Assembly (NCBI GenBank): GCA_037157565.1
Contig: JAZHRO010000012.1
Span: 6,102,501 to 6,166,500, forward strand
Direction: 5' to 3'
DNA: 64,000 nt
Source of the DNA: Thalassia testudinum
Taxonomy: Eukaryota; Streptophyta; Magnoliopsida; Alismatales; Hydrocharitaceae
Positions 35,441 to 46,406 of this stretch are shown here, piece by piece (positions within the stretch are counted from its first letter, which is position 1; each line of letters starts with the position of its first letter). The translations under genes were made by a program, and so were the position numbers. Below the pieces are notes generated by a model, which saw nothing but the letters and a program-made list of their open reading frames with translations, searched no databases and was not told the DNA's origin.

Positions 35441-35863
35441 ATGGCTCCTACCACTCACAACTCCTCCCGCGTTAAACCCGAGAGGGTGCAGGATTAGGCC
35501 AAGTTAAGCATGTCGATGTCCAAGCGACGCCTTCAGCCGATTAAGCCGAATAAGGAGAAGCAGGGACCCACTGCTCCACCGCAGGAGGACCATGAGTGCG
35601 ATCCCCTCCTTGAGCTACAGGCGAGGGAAGAGCAGTTCTGAGCAAAATTGGTGGCTCTTGGGGTGGAGGAGATCTCTGTCACCGAGAAACTCCTGGAGAT
35701 CAGGCAGAACCAGGAGCTCGGCCCTCCCCACAAAGGGAGACCCGCCAACCTGGCCCAGACAACAAGCAACTGAGGTGGCGTTGTGAGGTGGAGGATGAAA
35801 ATGCCTGCCTGCGCAAATAGCTCGAGCGATTGAAGTGTGGGCTCAGTAGCTAGAGAGGTGAAG

Positions 35864-35894
<31 letters not shown>

Positions 35895-37078
35895 ACCCCA
35901 AACCCACCAAAGGCTCCTCACCTGCCTACCTTGGAGGAGATCTCCGGGGCCCAAACCCTTGCTACCAACAGCAAGGGATCGATCGTTGAGATCATTCATC
36001 AGGTCACTCGGGCTATGAGGGGCATGCGCCCCCAGGCTTACGTCACCACCTACCCCTTCACTGAGGAGGTAATGACGGCCCCCCTGCCCGAAAGATTCAA
36101 GTAGCCTGTCATGGCCCCATATGATGGAACGGTGGACCCCAATAGCTTTGGTGGGAGTTACCGCTAGATGATGTTGGTGCACGGCTACCCCAACGGAGTA
36201 CTCTACAAAATATTACCGTCCTACTTGTCTGGAATGGCCCACGAGTGGTTCAATGAACTACTAGCTGGACAAATCACCTGCTTCCAGGAATTGGCAGACA
36301 AGTTCTACCAGTACTTTGCCACACATCAGAGGGTTAGAGATAACCCTGAGAGGCTGCCCGAAATCCAACAGCAGAGAAACGAGCCCTTCTGGTCGTAGCT
36401 GAACCGATTCAAGGTCCAGTATTTCAAGTGCAAGCGGCCTCATAATGCCATCACTATCCAATACTTCAAGTCAGGACTCCTAACCCAGAGATTTTGGTAC
36501 AACATCGATGACTTCCCGCCCAGAGAAATGGTGGAACTCTGGGACAGGACCACAAGATTCGCGAAGCAGGATGACTCTTTTCGCTCCCGCAACCAACTAG
36601 CCAAAGGGTCCGAGGAGGACGCCAGCCCGGCCAGGAAGAGGAAGGCCCCAGGCAGCTCCGCCTCTGCACGTGGAAATGGTCACTTCAGTAAGTGCAAGGC
36701 CATCTTCCTAAAGTGGAGGAGCGACCGGCTCAGCAGAGGCCAGAACAATTGGTCCCCCCAAGCTAGGCGGGAGTATTTTGAAGAGTACACTCCCCTAGTC
36801 GTGAACCAAGAGGATGTACTAGCTGAAGTATGGTCTACAAACAAAGACCTACTTTCCTAGCCTAAGCCGATGGAGAAGACCGACACCGAGCCTTACTACA
36901 AATACCACAAGGCCTGGGGACATGCCATGGAGGATTGCCATGATCTACGTGACCACATAGAGTTCCAGATCCGACACAGAAACCTGACCCACTTCGTTAG
37001 GTGGAACGAGGGCCAAGATAATGGTAAGGGCCCCTCTGAGGGCCTTGAAGACTACCATAAAGAAAGGCTTTCGCACCT
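35441..37078 (+). pseudogene. gag: Element C gag
   Basis: Translation starts MAPTTHNSSRVKPE near 35441. From 36111 one frame is mostly open: MAPYDGTVDPNSF, then GYPNGVLYKILPSYLSGMAH and EWFNELLAGQITCFQELADK, the Retrotrans_gag core. It continues with FWYNIDDFPPREMVELWDR, a basic linker (ARKRKAPGSS), and YYKYHKAWGHAMEDCHDLRD, a zinc knuckle whose first cysteine reads tyrosine. In-frame stops occur near 36165, 36396 and 36858, with more before the poly-C tract. The gene is cut at 37078 by element D, so pol is missing. Confidence 0.85.
35864..35894 (+). repeat. Poly-C tract of 31 bases
   Basis: An unbroken C run replaces the linker of gag that in element B reads gaagtttctcgtagccc. On the minus strand it is a G run able to form quadruplexes. 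Its length may be unreliable. Confidence 0.9.
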
Positions 37079-37530
37079 TGATAGCACAGCAATCATGCAA
37101 CCTAAAATCACCTGAATTAAGTTAGATTCTAGCATAACTTAGGAACAATTCATTCATAAGTGTCGTAATTAGCATAATAGTTAGTTTGTTAGCTGCACAG
37201 ATAATATTGTCATTTTATGCACTAAATGAGAGAAGAAATTAATTGCAGATGAATCGAAGCCGCAGATGACAGATCAGACTGTATAGATCTGATCAAGACG
37301 GCGATGGGAGTCCAACGCTCCCAAATCATCTCGATCAGACAACTATAGCATTTTGTGTAGTCCATAGAAGAATAGAGGCCATGGAGCTAGATGACAAAGA
37401 TCCAAGCCTCAGATAAAAATCCAACCGCACGGATGGATCCAGATCAACGATCATAGTACAACGTCTCAAAAATCATCTCAATCGGAGGTCTACATCACCA
37501 TTTACAAAGAAGAGGAGATGGATGGCCACA

Positions 37531-37550
37531 ATGGCGCCATGTGGCACCAT
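37531..37550. repeat. Degenerate CACGTG-type palindrome, element D LTR
   Basis: ATGGCGCCATGTGGCACCAT keeps the palindrome seen perfectly in E2 apart from two C-to-T or G-to-A changes. The centre reads CATGTG. Confidence 0.6.
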
Positions 37551-37749
37551 CGCAGCCACCCAACGTCGGCACCCTACCCCTGAAGAAGACTTCCCTGTGC
37601 GCTGTGGGCCGTTCGATCGCCATCCAACGACCACGAGTGTGCCACGTCGCCATCACGCTCGCACTCTATCGAGGAGGAATACAGATCAGCTGTTGGATCT
37701 TCATCCAATGGCTGATAGCGGCTGCGCACGATTTGGAAACACGGCACAG

Positions 37750-37810
37750 GAGGAGTAGCGCAGTGGTAAGCTCCCTCAACCACAAGGGCAAGGCACAGGA
37801 TCGAGGTGTG
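37750..37810 (+). promoter_or_regulatory. tRNA-like A-box/B-box segment in the element D LTR
   Basis: TAGCGCAGTGGT at 37756-37767 fits the A-box consensus TRGYNNARNNGG, and GGATCGAGG at 37798-37806 resembles the B box. The spacing is about 30 bases. It lies in the same order and orientation as in E2 and E3. No acceptor stem is evident. Confidence 0.55.
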
Positions 37811-38298
37811 CCCAACGCTAAATTGGGAAGGCGGTTACGAGTGCCCCAGATTGACCATTGGATCTACATTGGAGCATGAAGATGGGAACACATGGCACGT
37901 TGGTAGGCATTGGAAGAAGACGCGCATGATAACTCGCGAGTAAACGCGCAAGTGTGCGAAGTAGGAATTCAAAAGCAATGCAAGCGAGAGCCTCAGTCGT
38001 CCGATCGTAAGATCGAACGACCGAGGATAAGGTGCTCGACGAAGGCATGCAGGCGCACGCGAAGAGAGGAAGAAGCATTGGGCACATGCGAGGAACAAGA
38101 TGAGCAGTCAGATCGCCATCCAAGGCTCCAGAACACGCCACATGGTGGAACTAGAGGCAATCTGAGCATAGAAGGTGCAAATGAAGGCCTATTGAGGTGC
38201 GATCTAATCTGTTGATCTCCCGATCAATGGATCTGATCACCAGAAGATTGTTGCATGGTTTTAGGGGCTCAAATGCCCAGCTTGCCCCTCATAAAGGC

Positions 38299-38305
38299 TA
38301 TAAAA
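38299..38305 (+). promoter_or_regulatory. TATA box of the element D LTR
   Basis: GGCTATAAAAGAAGG is a strong plant TATA context. A pyrimidine-rich tract begins about 40 bases downstream. Confidence 0.65.
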
Positions 38306-38788
38306 GAAGGCCTAGGGCCCCCGTAGAAGGATATATCTTCTACCATCTCTCTTCCAGACCCTCCAGACCAGTCTCTCTCCCTCTACAACTCTGCTCCGAC
38401 CTTCATCCCAGCACTCTGGATCTGAAGTGTTGCCACACTTCGCACAAGCATCTGACAAGAGGTGTCGTCATTTATCTATCTTCTATCTTTCTCTCTCTCT
38501 CTCTCTATCTATCTTTCTATTTCTTAGCATAGCGAATTCTATTTTTGAAAAACTATTTCTGAATGCAATAAAATTTCAATTTTCTGCATATCTGATCTAC
38601 ACATATATACATATATATATATCAGTTTAAAGCTAGTTTTTTGAAAAAGCTTCTGTATAAATCAAGATTGCCTCCCTACGAACAACTTGGTACTCCCAGC
38701 TTTTATAAATTTATTTATTCTGTCACGATTTGCACTACAACGATAATATCTGATCTTTCCAAATATGTCTCGCAAGTGAAAAACAAGT

Positions 38789-38805
38789 TGACACCATTGC
38801 CGGGG
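38789..38805 (+). other. tRNA-Asp-type primer binding site of element D
   Basis: TGACACCATTGCCGGGG matches TGGCGCCGTTGCCGGGG except for three G-to-A changes. Confidence 0.8.
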
Positions 38806-40569
38806 AGGCTACGGAAATTTTTGAAGCTTTTCGATGCTTATTCAAGATCTCTAACTTGCTATTTTTTCGTTGTGTGCAGGAAGCAAGGAAATCCAAACAA
38901 AATGCAACAACAGAAGAATTTCAAGTTCGAATCTCAGGTAGGTACCCGTAGGTTAGATTAGTTAGATTTAGAAAAAATTAGGTGTTTGCTTGAACCTTAG
39001 GATTAGTTAGAACTTGCTTGATTATTAAAAAAAAAAAATCTCTTGATTTTCAGGCTGAAATAAAATCTTATCTTAAAAATTCAATTCCTGAAGATCCGGA
39101 TATCCAAAATTCTTAAATTTTTACTGGATGTGGGTTTCAAAGTCAAGAACAACATATCCAAATTTCGAACAAATCTGAGTTATAGAAAAATTTTAAAAAT
39201 TTGCACACTGATCTATTATCAAAATGGTTATTGTTCCTGATTTTTCGGAGTTCAAAATTTCATAGGAATTTTTATACAATCGAATAGATATGAAATTTGC
39301 GGCACCGAATTTCTTAGAAAGTCAAGAATTTGGAAAATATCTGAAAAAAATATTTCTTGCATGTTTGATTGCACGAATTACTCAATCACGAACTAGGGGT
39401 CAAAACAGACTACAAAACCTCCCGTACACTTTAAATATGAATAAAATAGAAAATGTGCATTAAAATTCTTGAAAAAATATTTTTTGCGTGCCTAGTTAGT
39501 GGTGCAATAGGGCCAATTGTTTACATTGCTTGGGTCACACCACTCATCTGATTTTTGCGACTAAAAAGGGCCATTTAGAACTATATGTGCTTAGGGTTTC
39601 ACAGTGAGGGTAAAGCACACCTACATTTCCATAGTTGAAGGAAATATATCACATAATTGGGATTTGCAAAACTCTTGTGTGCCTCATCAGAACCTTGATT
39701 GAAGATATTAACTCAAGTGATCCCAAAAACGTATTAATACAAGCATTTGAATCTTAAAATTCACTTCATCATAAAAAATTACTTGTGAACCCTTTTGCTT
39801 GAGCACTACACACATCCGAAATCAATTTTAAGGGCAAACACCCCCCTAACGCCCATCATATTCCAAAAGCACATCAAACCCACGCCTAAAACTAAATAGA
39901 CGTGCCCTAGGAAGGACTAATGTCTTGGGGACTTGAAATTAGATTGGGTTAAGGTCAAGGCCTTGTCTACTTGTACCCACTGGTGAGAAGAAAGGTTGGT
40001 GTGGTAACTACGTTAACCCTTAGTGGTGTTCCGCCGTGCGAGGAGTCCTACGGGGTCCCACCCTTCTGGCCAGCCAAGTAATTCAAGGGTTGACCTAACC
40101 TAGTCATGTTTTGGGGAGCCAGGATTAGGTCTATGTAGGGTTTACACTCTAAGGTCTAGTCTAATTGCTTGTATTGCGAGGGTGGGGAATCTCTCATCTG
40201 TCTTCTCCCTCTCATCTACAGACATTCTTCTAGTGCATGCAAGGTAGAAGATCTCAAAATCCAAATTTGCTATCACCAATAAAAAGAAAACCTAGGTGAA
40301 GACCTATTTATTTAGAATCTGAATTTGAACCCTCTGCAATGGCCAGTCACCACGAGGAAGATGGATTGAAGATGAAGAACAAAATCTGGATCCAATGACC
40401 CTCTTACAAAGGCAAATCACTAAGCAGGACCAGCACCATGATAGGAAGATGTGGGTCATTGTGCAGGCCATCAACCGACTCCAAACTTGGAGAGCTGACC
40501 GGCCTCTCCATGATTTTTACAACCCTCCTAAGCCCAACCTAAACCCTTTGTCAGAGTAGCTTAGGATGG
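38806..40569 (+). mobile_element. Element D leader region
   Basis: About 1.76 kb without a long ORF lies between the primer site and gag, as is usual for Athila-like elements. An intron-like acceptor phrase (tcgttgtgtgcag) occurs at 38868-38880. Confidence 0.6.
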
Positions 40570-40966
40570 GGAAGATTTTGAACTCAAACCTCAGATTGTC
40601 AATCTGATTCCCTACTTCTATGGCTGCGATTCTAATGACCCCTTCCACCACCTTGAAGAACTTCTACACATAGGAAGGACCTTTAGCCCTAGGAACATGA
40701 GTGAGGGTACCTTGAAGATGAAAATGTTTCCATTCTCCTTAAAAGATAGAGCTGCTCATTGGTTGAAGACTGTTGGTAGACCAATCCTAACCTGGGAAGA
40801 TCTGAGAAGCACATTCCTAAAGAAATTCTTTCCCGTAGGAAAAACCAACGCCCTTAGATGTATCATTACAACCTCTAAGTAGAACCCTGGAGAACAACTA
40901 CATGAGGCTTGGGAGAGGTTTAACGATTTAACTAGGAAACGCCCTCATCATGGGATTCCAAAGTGG
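40570..40966 (+). pseudogene. gag: Element D gag (Athila-like), truncated
   Basis: The frame gives FELKPQIVNLIPYFYGCDSN, DPFHHLEELLHIGRTF and MKMFPFSLKDRAAHWLKTVG, then WEDLRSTFLKKFFPVGKTNA and LHEAWERFNDLTRKRPHHGI. These are the signature segments of Athila-type gag (FPFSLKDRA, FFP, HEAWERF, PHHG). One in-frame stop lies near 40880. The gene is cut at 40966 by a family-A LTR fragment; the next residues in element F are EQVQSFYHG. Confidence 0.85.
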
Positions 40967-41910
40967 CCTTCCTCACCTCCTTAGCAAGTTTTTGAGCCAA
41001 AAATCCTCTTCTTTCCTCTACCTCCAGCTCGCTCCAAGCTTGCTCCGATGACCCCCCTACCTCTGGCCTCTTTGCCAGCCACCACATGCCATAGGCGGAC
41101 GGTTCCAACTTGTTACGACCCGATTCTCAAATCCCGACAGGACACGAGAATCAGACCGACTCGATTGATCCCAAGACTCAGTCGTCCAACAAGAAAGTAA
41201 CCAAAAAGCAGTAAAATAAACCATATTCACCATGCAAGTAACTAACAGTAACAAAAGTACAACAGTAAAGAAAAGAACTACTACAATACATACCACCACA
41301 ACAATAGAGAATTGAAAACAGGTACAGAAATATGAAGTTTACAATAAAGGAGTACAAGGTGTAACAGAAATACTCACTACTACAGAAAAATGGGTACAAC
41401 AAAAGTACAACTACTGGGCACTACTAGGCCCAGCACCCTCCGCAGCCGTAGGCTCTAGCTGCTCAACACCTGGTCCTGAAAAAGGAGACAAATATGATAC
41501 GTCAGCAAAACGCTGAGTAGAGTGGCAACCAACTAGTTAAGAAAAATAGTAAAGGTGGACAAGTAGCTGTTGTTTTTAATTTCTTTCTTTATTTCTCTAT
41601 TTACTCTTTCTTGATTTATTTCTCAGGTCTTTCTCTTGATCTCGAATGTTTCTCGTGGGAACGAGCTTGATTGCAGTCTTTTCCAAAAAGTAGAAGTAGC
41701 ACATGGTGCTCTCCTAGTCGGGAGAGTCCCCCGTGGTGATCCTACCCTCAGTCAACCACCCCAAGGTCACTAACAGACGTAACGGTGACTACGGCACGCG
41801 CAATAAACGCACGGGTAGCTACCCCGCACTGGCACACGGTCAGTTGTTTCCATTAACGGGTGCACCCAAAGCACAGCACGGAACCAGTATAGGGCAGAGC
41901 CCTCTCAGTA

Positions 41911-41964
41911 ACAGGGGTCTAGCCCCTCCACAGTAACCAAACAGGGGTCTTGCCCCTCCACAGT
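41911..41964 (+). repeat. Two 24-bp direct repeats, 30-bp period
   Basis: ACAGGGGTCTAGCCCCTCCA and its near-identical copy start at 41911 and 41941. Each copy is itself a short hairpin (AGGGGTCT..GCCCCT). Confidence 0.75.
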
Positions 41965-42574
41965 CCGCGCACCCTCGCCTGACTACCCTGGTTTGCCTAG
42001 TGGGCTTAACAAGTTGGTGTAGGACGGCTAGCAGAACCCCAGGACCCGTGGGGTGGCTAGCTCTCTCCCTACACTAGTAGCTCTCCCTGGTACTATGTAC
42101 GCGAGGACCAAAAGTCGGTACAAAGTGTTCAGACCTAAGCCCAGGTCCCTGGGGCGGCTAGCTCCGCTCTGCACTAAACAGGGGAACAGTCGTTCTCCTT
42201 GGTACTCCGTACTCACGGGCCAGCTCACTTCCCCATCCACTTTCCCAATTCCATTCTATTTATTTTCCAGGAGCTCTACTCCTAATTCCCCGTAGGATTC
42301 ATGCTCATATTGCTTGGGCCAAGCCATACTAGGTTCCATCATTTCAGTTTTATTCGCATATAGCTCGCGTTTCCACCATTTAATATCCATTTATATACAA
42401 GCAGCTCGAATTTAGTTTCCAACAACAAGAATTATATGTAGCAATTACTAGCAATTATTCTATCTACTTATTCATAGGCAGCTATTATCCAATTACAGGC
42501 AATTATCATTATTCTATTTACTTATTCAAGACTGCAATTCAGGCATTCAAGACATTTGTTTCAGTGTTTCTATT

Positions 42575-42713
42575 CCTAAGATTCATGCCACACCCTAGGA
42601 TCTATCATTCAATCAAGTTTTCAGGTCCTAGGATTCATGCCATACCCTAGGATCTATCATTCAATCTAGTTTTCAGGTCCTAGGATTCATGCCATACCCT
42701 AGGATCCATCATT
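42575..42713 (+). repeat. 52-bp tandem repeat, about 2.7 copies
   Basis: Units start at 42575, 42627 and 42679. Each reads CCTAGGATTCATGCCATACC, then a CTAGGATCTATCATTCAATC phrase, with few differences. Confidence 0.9.
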
Positions 42714-42993
42714 TATTTCAGAGATGTATTAACATTAGTAATTAACTAAGGGGAGCCACTCTACCTGCAAAACCAGTAGTAATGGGGTGTGATCGGCAGG
42801 TCCACGTGCCTCCGCAACCCCCAAAGCCACAACAGAACGAGATCCTAACACAAGGATCAATCACAAGGAACCACTCAGAACAGGATACAAGTATTTCAAA
42901 CAAGTAGAGGGACTCATTCTGTGAAGAACGAAATTTCAAACACGGAAATCAGACCTCGAACGAACCCTAAACGGGTCAAAAATGACAACTCTG

Positions 42994-43190
42994 ACTCAAA
43001 TCAGACGTCTGGAACACCTTCCAAACGTCTTAAAAAGTGGTCCAAGTCATACCTCACTCTGCGTTGTTCCTCAGACGTCTAGGGATCCTACCGAATCGTC
43101 TAGACCCAGTTCCAGACGTTCGACCACCTCTTCGGACGTCTGGAGACGCTCTCCGCCGTCTGGTGCCGTGCCCAGACGTCTGAACTACGT
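42994..43190. repeat. Cluster of AGACGTCT palindromes
   Basis: Variants of AGACGTCTGGA recur at about 43003, 43023, 43073, 43098, 43117, 43134, 43153 and 43173, often about 20 bases apart. Further copies are at 43857-43912. The core GACGTC is an ACGT-type element. Confidence 0.75.
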
Positions 43191-45212
43191 GGGAGGGCAT
43201 GTCCCCGCGCCTTCCCGAAATGAAACCTGCACACGCGACGAAAACCTCCTCAACACGACACATCTCAGAACTTCAATGGAATGGCCTGCATGGCCGTATC
43301 CGCAAAAGGAGGTAGAGGAGAAATTTTGAAACTCTCAGTCGTCTGGAGCTCCCTCCAGATGTCACCCGCACCGTTTGGATGTAGGTCCAAAAGTTTGATT
43401 CTGGGAAAAATTCCCAGAATCAGAACTTCCTCACCTTCTTCCTGCTGCGCACAGCCGTGTCGCGCAGCTGCTCGTCCGCTGCTGAAGCTGCAGTAGCACC
43501 AGGGGAGATCTCCCCAACATGATGCTCCTCCGCATGCACGTTGGCCGCCCTCAAGTTGCTCCAGCGGGCACTCTCTCTTTCTCGCGCGCTTTCCCTCTTC
43601 TTCCCTCTCGCTGCACTTCTCCTCTCCACACTGCCCCCGGCAGCAGCTGCTGCCCTCGCTCTCGCTCTCGTGCTCACGCTGGAGGAAGGAGAAGACAGTG
43701 GGGTGGTGAACGAGGGAGAGGGGAGAGGGGTATTTGTAGGAATAGGGGAGGCGTCTGCAGGTCGGCGAGGGGAGAGAGAAAAAGAAGAGGGCGACGGGTT
43801 TCAGTTTGCCCGTGGCACGCGTGCAGACTCGCAATCGTACGCACGCCAAAATTTATTTCTAGATGTCTGGGAAGGCGTCCAGACGTTTGGACCAACTCCC
43901 AGACGTCTTAAAGTGTGTTTGATGTCTTGGGTCTTAACACAACTCCCCACGTCTTTCCTCACCTCGCCATACCAGTGAGGTGTTTCCTAACCCTCCATCG
44001 TCGCTGTTCCCTCTCATTGAAGCATTCATCTCCTCCGACACCAACTATACCAGACCCAGTGCCAACTTCTTTCCTCATCTTTCATTAGCTAGCCCCATCG
44101 ACTCTACTCCGACTACTCATCATCACCGTGCTACTACAACTCCGCTTCGACCACACACTCTCCCGAACACCCTCCGTCTTCCACCTCGCCGGCATACCTC
44201 CGGCGAGCCCTAGCGACCGCTACACTCCACCAACTCGCCCGCTTCCAGTCCCTACACCATTGCTGCGTCCTTGCAACCAAAAGCCCTCAAGAAATTGAGG
44301 GGATTGGCTACTTAGTTGTTCCATCAAACAATCCATCTTCCGCCTTCGATTTTTGTCTCCACCAGGCACCTCCAACCTCATTCACGGCTACCACCGCCAC
44401 CACCACCTTTGTTGCTACTTTGCGCTCCTACTTAGCTTCTCTGACGAGGCCTCAAGGTCGTGCTTTGTGTTTCAAGTTCGCAGGCCATCGTGACCATTAA
44501 CAGAGCTCCTTCAAGAGAGCTCGACGCTATGTTCTTGCTACATCGGTTCCAGGTGCGACCTCCAGGTGACACGAAATACCTCCAGGTTCACATCCAGACT
44601 TTCAATTAGGAGCTTCGAGCACTCCTGCTACCTCAATTGGATGTGTCTTCAGCAGTTGCTCGCACGCAAAGAACAGGGCCAGGATTGTCCCACATCGTGG
44701 ACTGACGAGCATTCAAGGGCATATAAGTTGTTTTCATGTTCATATCCTATCGCCCAAGAACATGGGGGTCGAGTCCCCTCACATGCTCAACGCACACCCC
44801 TACATACCTGATTACCCGCCTATTCACTCCTCTCTTGCGACCCCACGCCTGCAAGCCTGGTCAACTGGATATCTGATTACCTGATTACCTACTCAGTTAC
44901 CTAAAAGAGAAGAGAGAGGAAAAATAAAAGAGGAGGGGGGTTTTGCTCTTCAGAGAGGAGACTCAACACTTAGTCGCTATGAAGACCTTTGTGCGTGAGA
45001 GAAGAAGAGCTGAAGAAAAGAAGTAGAGGAAGAAGAAAGGAAGAACAATAAGAAAAGCTCCATATAGAGCATTGTAGCAACAATGTTTAAGTCATCTGCT
45101 TTGAGCACCCGACGTCTTATTTCACCACTTTGTGCTTTTGAGGCTATACTGCTTACTTACCTTGCGTAGAATTACTTAGTTGATACTGTGCATTTATTTG
45201 ATATAATTGTAA

Positions 45213-45248
45213 AGGGGTAATTGGTGCTTTAAATCACCATTTTACCCC
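45213..45248 (+). repeat. Nested hairpin, element F LTR copy
   Basis: The outer arms are GGGGTAA and TTACCCC, and the inner arms are GGTG..CACC. Relative to 23134-23168 the outer stem differs by a paired change. Confidence 0.6.
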
Positions 45249-45485
45249 ATTCTTTTTGCACCTTGACATCGATTCTCATATATATATTCTTCTTGCATGG
45301 AATCTTCATTATAAATTGCTCATCTTTGTGATGATATTGTGATCTTTGAGATTAATTGCAACACTTGCTCCCTGTGTTCGACCTCAGGCTTCATTTGAGT
45401 TATAAATTGTATTTGATATTAAGCTATTTCGGCTATGCTATAACAAAATGATTTTTAAAACCCCGTCTTAGCCCGATTAACATTT

Positions 45486-45502
45486 TGGCACTATTGCCGG
45501 AG
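45486..45502 (+). other. tRNA-Asp-type primer binding site of element F
   Basis: TGGCACTATTGCCGGAG matches the tRNA-Asp-type site at 13 of 17 positions. All four differences are C-to-T or G-to-A. Confidence 0.75.
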
Positions 45503-46406
45503 AGCAACGTGCAATTTGATCTCTTTGATTACAATTTCTGATTGGGTACTAACTTGCTCTATCTCTTTGGCTATGATCTGTGTAGGGATTCATTTGAGGA
45601 GAATTAGCTGTGCATCAAACACTTCAGGGGTAGGTAAATTTCATTTCCTTTTCCATTAAGCCCTTGATTCTGAAAAAAGCTAAAAAAGAAGAAAATCAAT
45701 TAGGATAAACTTGCATTTCATACTTAGAACTAATCATCTCAAGTTGCCTGATTTGATTCATTTTAGAAAATCTTGATCCTGATTTTCTGCACCTATTTAG
45801 GGATTTTAAGACACCTAGGGCTACTCACCTTCTTGATTGAGCCCTAGATGCCAAAATTGGATAAAACTAATTGGACCAATTAGAGCCAAAATTAGGGTTT
45901 CCACTCTAGGGTTGAGGATCACACTTGCTTAAAGAAGAATCTACTCTCCCAAATTGTGTGTGTCCTAAACCTTGATTGAAATTACCTAATCAAGCAAACC
46001 CTAAAAGCAAACTCTAACCATCACTTGAATCCTAAAATTGGGACCTGATAATCTCAAGGACAATTAGGTGAAGTTGATCTACCTTGTGGGGTCAACCAAT
46101 CTTCAAATTAAGTCACCACTCACAAATTCATTCTAAAGTTCAAGTGGAATCCAAAGCACCTCATATTAACTTAAAATTGGTAGACTTAAGATTTCTAGTT
46201 ATCCATTCAGGTCTACTTGGATCCGCGGTGACAAGGAAGGTCTGATGGAGGAAACCCTGTAACCAGTGGGGATGCTCTACCGTGTAGGGGTCTTCGCGGG
46301 ACTGTCCCTTCCTGGCTGCCTAGGTAATTCTCAGGTGGATGACTTTTTGATCCAGAGGTATCATCCACCTCGAACCTCTATAGTCATCTAAAGATATTTA
46401 CGTGTC
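45503..46406 (+). mobile_element. Element F leader region
   Basis: About 0.9 kb between the primer site and gag shows no credible ORF. It is AT-rich with scattered stops in all frames. Confidence 0.6.

Larger units (their letters stand above)
37079..38784 (+). mobile_element. Element D 5' LTR (E2 superfamily)
   Basis: The block ends AAACA four bases before a tRNA-Asp-type primer site. In plus sense it parallels the E2 LTR read in minus sense: atggcgccatgtggcaccat at 37531-37550, a tRNA-like segment at 37750-37810, a GTCGTCCGATC hairpin near 38000, a TATAAAA box at 38299-38305, and a CT-rich R region. The start at 37079 (TGAT..ATCA weak hairpin) is inferred from the family and gives 1706 bp against 1741 bp in E2. 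Confidence 0.75.
41111..43939 (-). mobile_element. Chromovirus-like solo LTR
   Basis: The 2829-bp block begins TGTTACGACCC and ends GGGTCTTAACA, so its ends are inverted. It is flanked by the perfect duplication caact (41106-41110 and 43940-43944). In minus sense the ends (TGTTAAGACCC..GGGTCGTAACA) resemble LTRs of Tekay/Del-type chromoviruses, as does a ctcagcgttttgctgacgta phrase near 41500. No internal region is present. It contains several short repeats described separately. ORFs in it (up to 194 aa) are low-complexity. Confidence 0.8.
40967..45482 (+). mobile_element. Element F 5' LTR (family A), truncated and interrupted
   Basis: The two parts are 40967-41110 and 43945-45482. The first begins at a point about 1.05 kb into the family-A LTR (acctccttagcaagttt, compare 21820), so U3 and the TATA box are missing. 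The second ends in TTAACA before a tRNA-Asp-type primer site and contains the nested hairpin at 45213-45248. Between them lies a chromovirus-like solo LTR. Confidence 0.8.

Noticed and set aside
42994..43190. CRISPR-like array
   Set aside because: The repeats are 8-11-base palindromes with unequal spacing in plant LTR DNA, with no conserved long repeats and no cas genes.
43265..43978. Overlapping ORFs of 130-194 aa on both strands
   Set aside because: They lie inside the chromovirus-like solo LTR; the openness reflects GC-rich low-complexity sequence.
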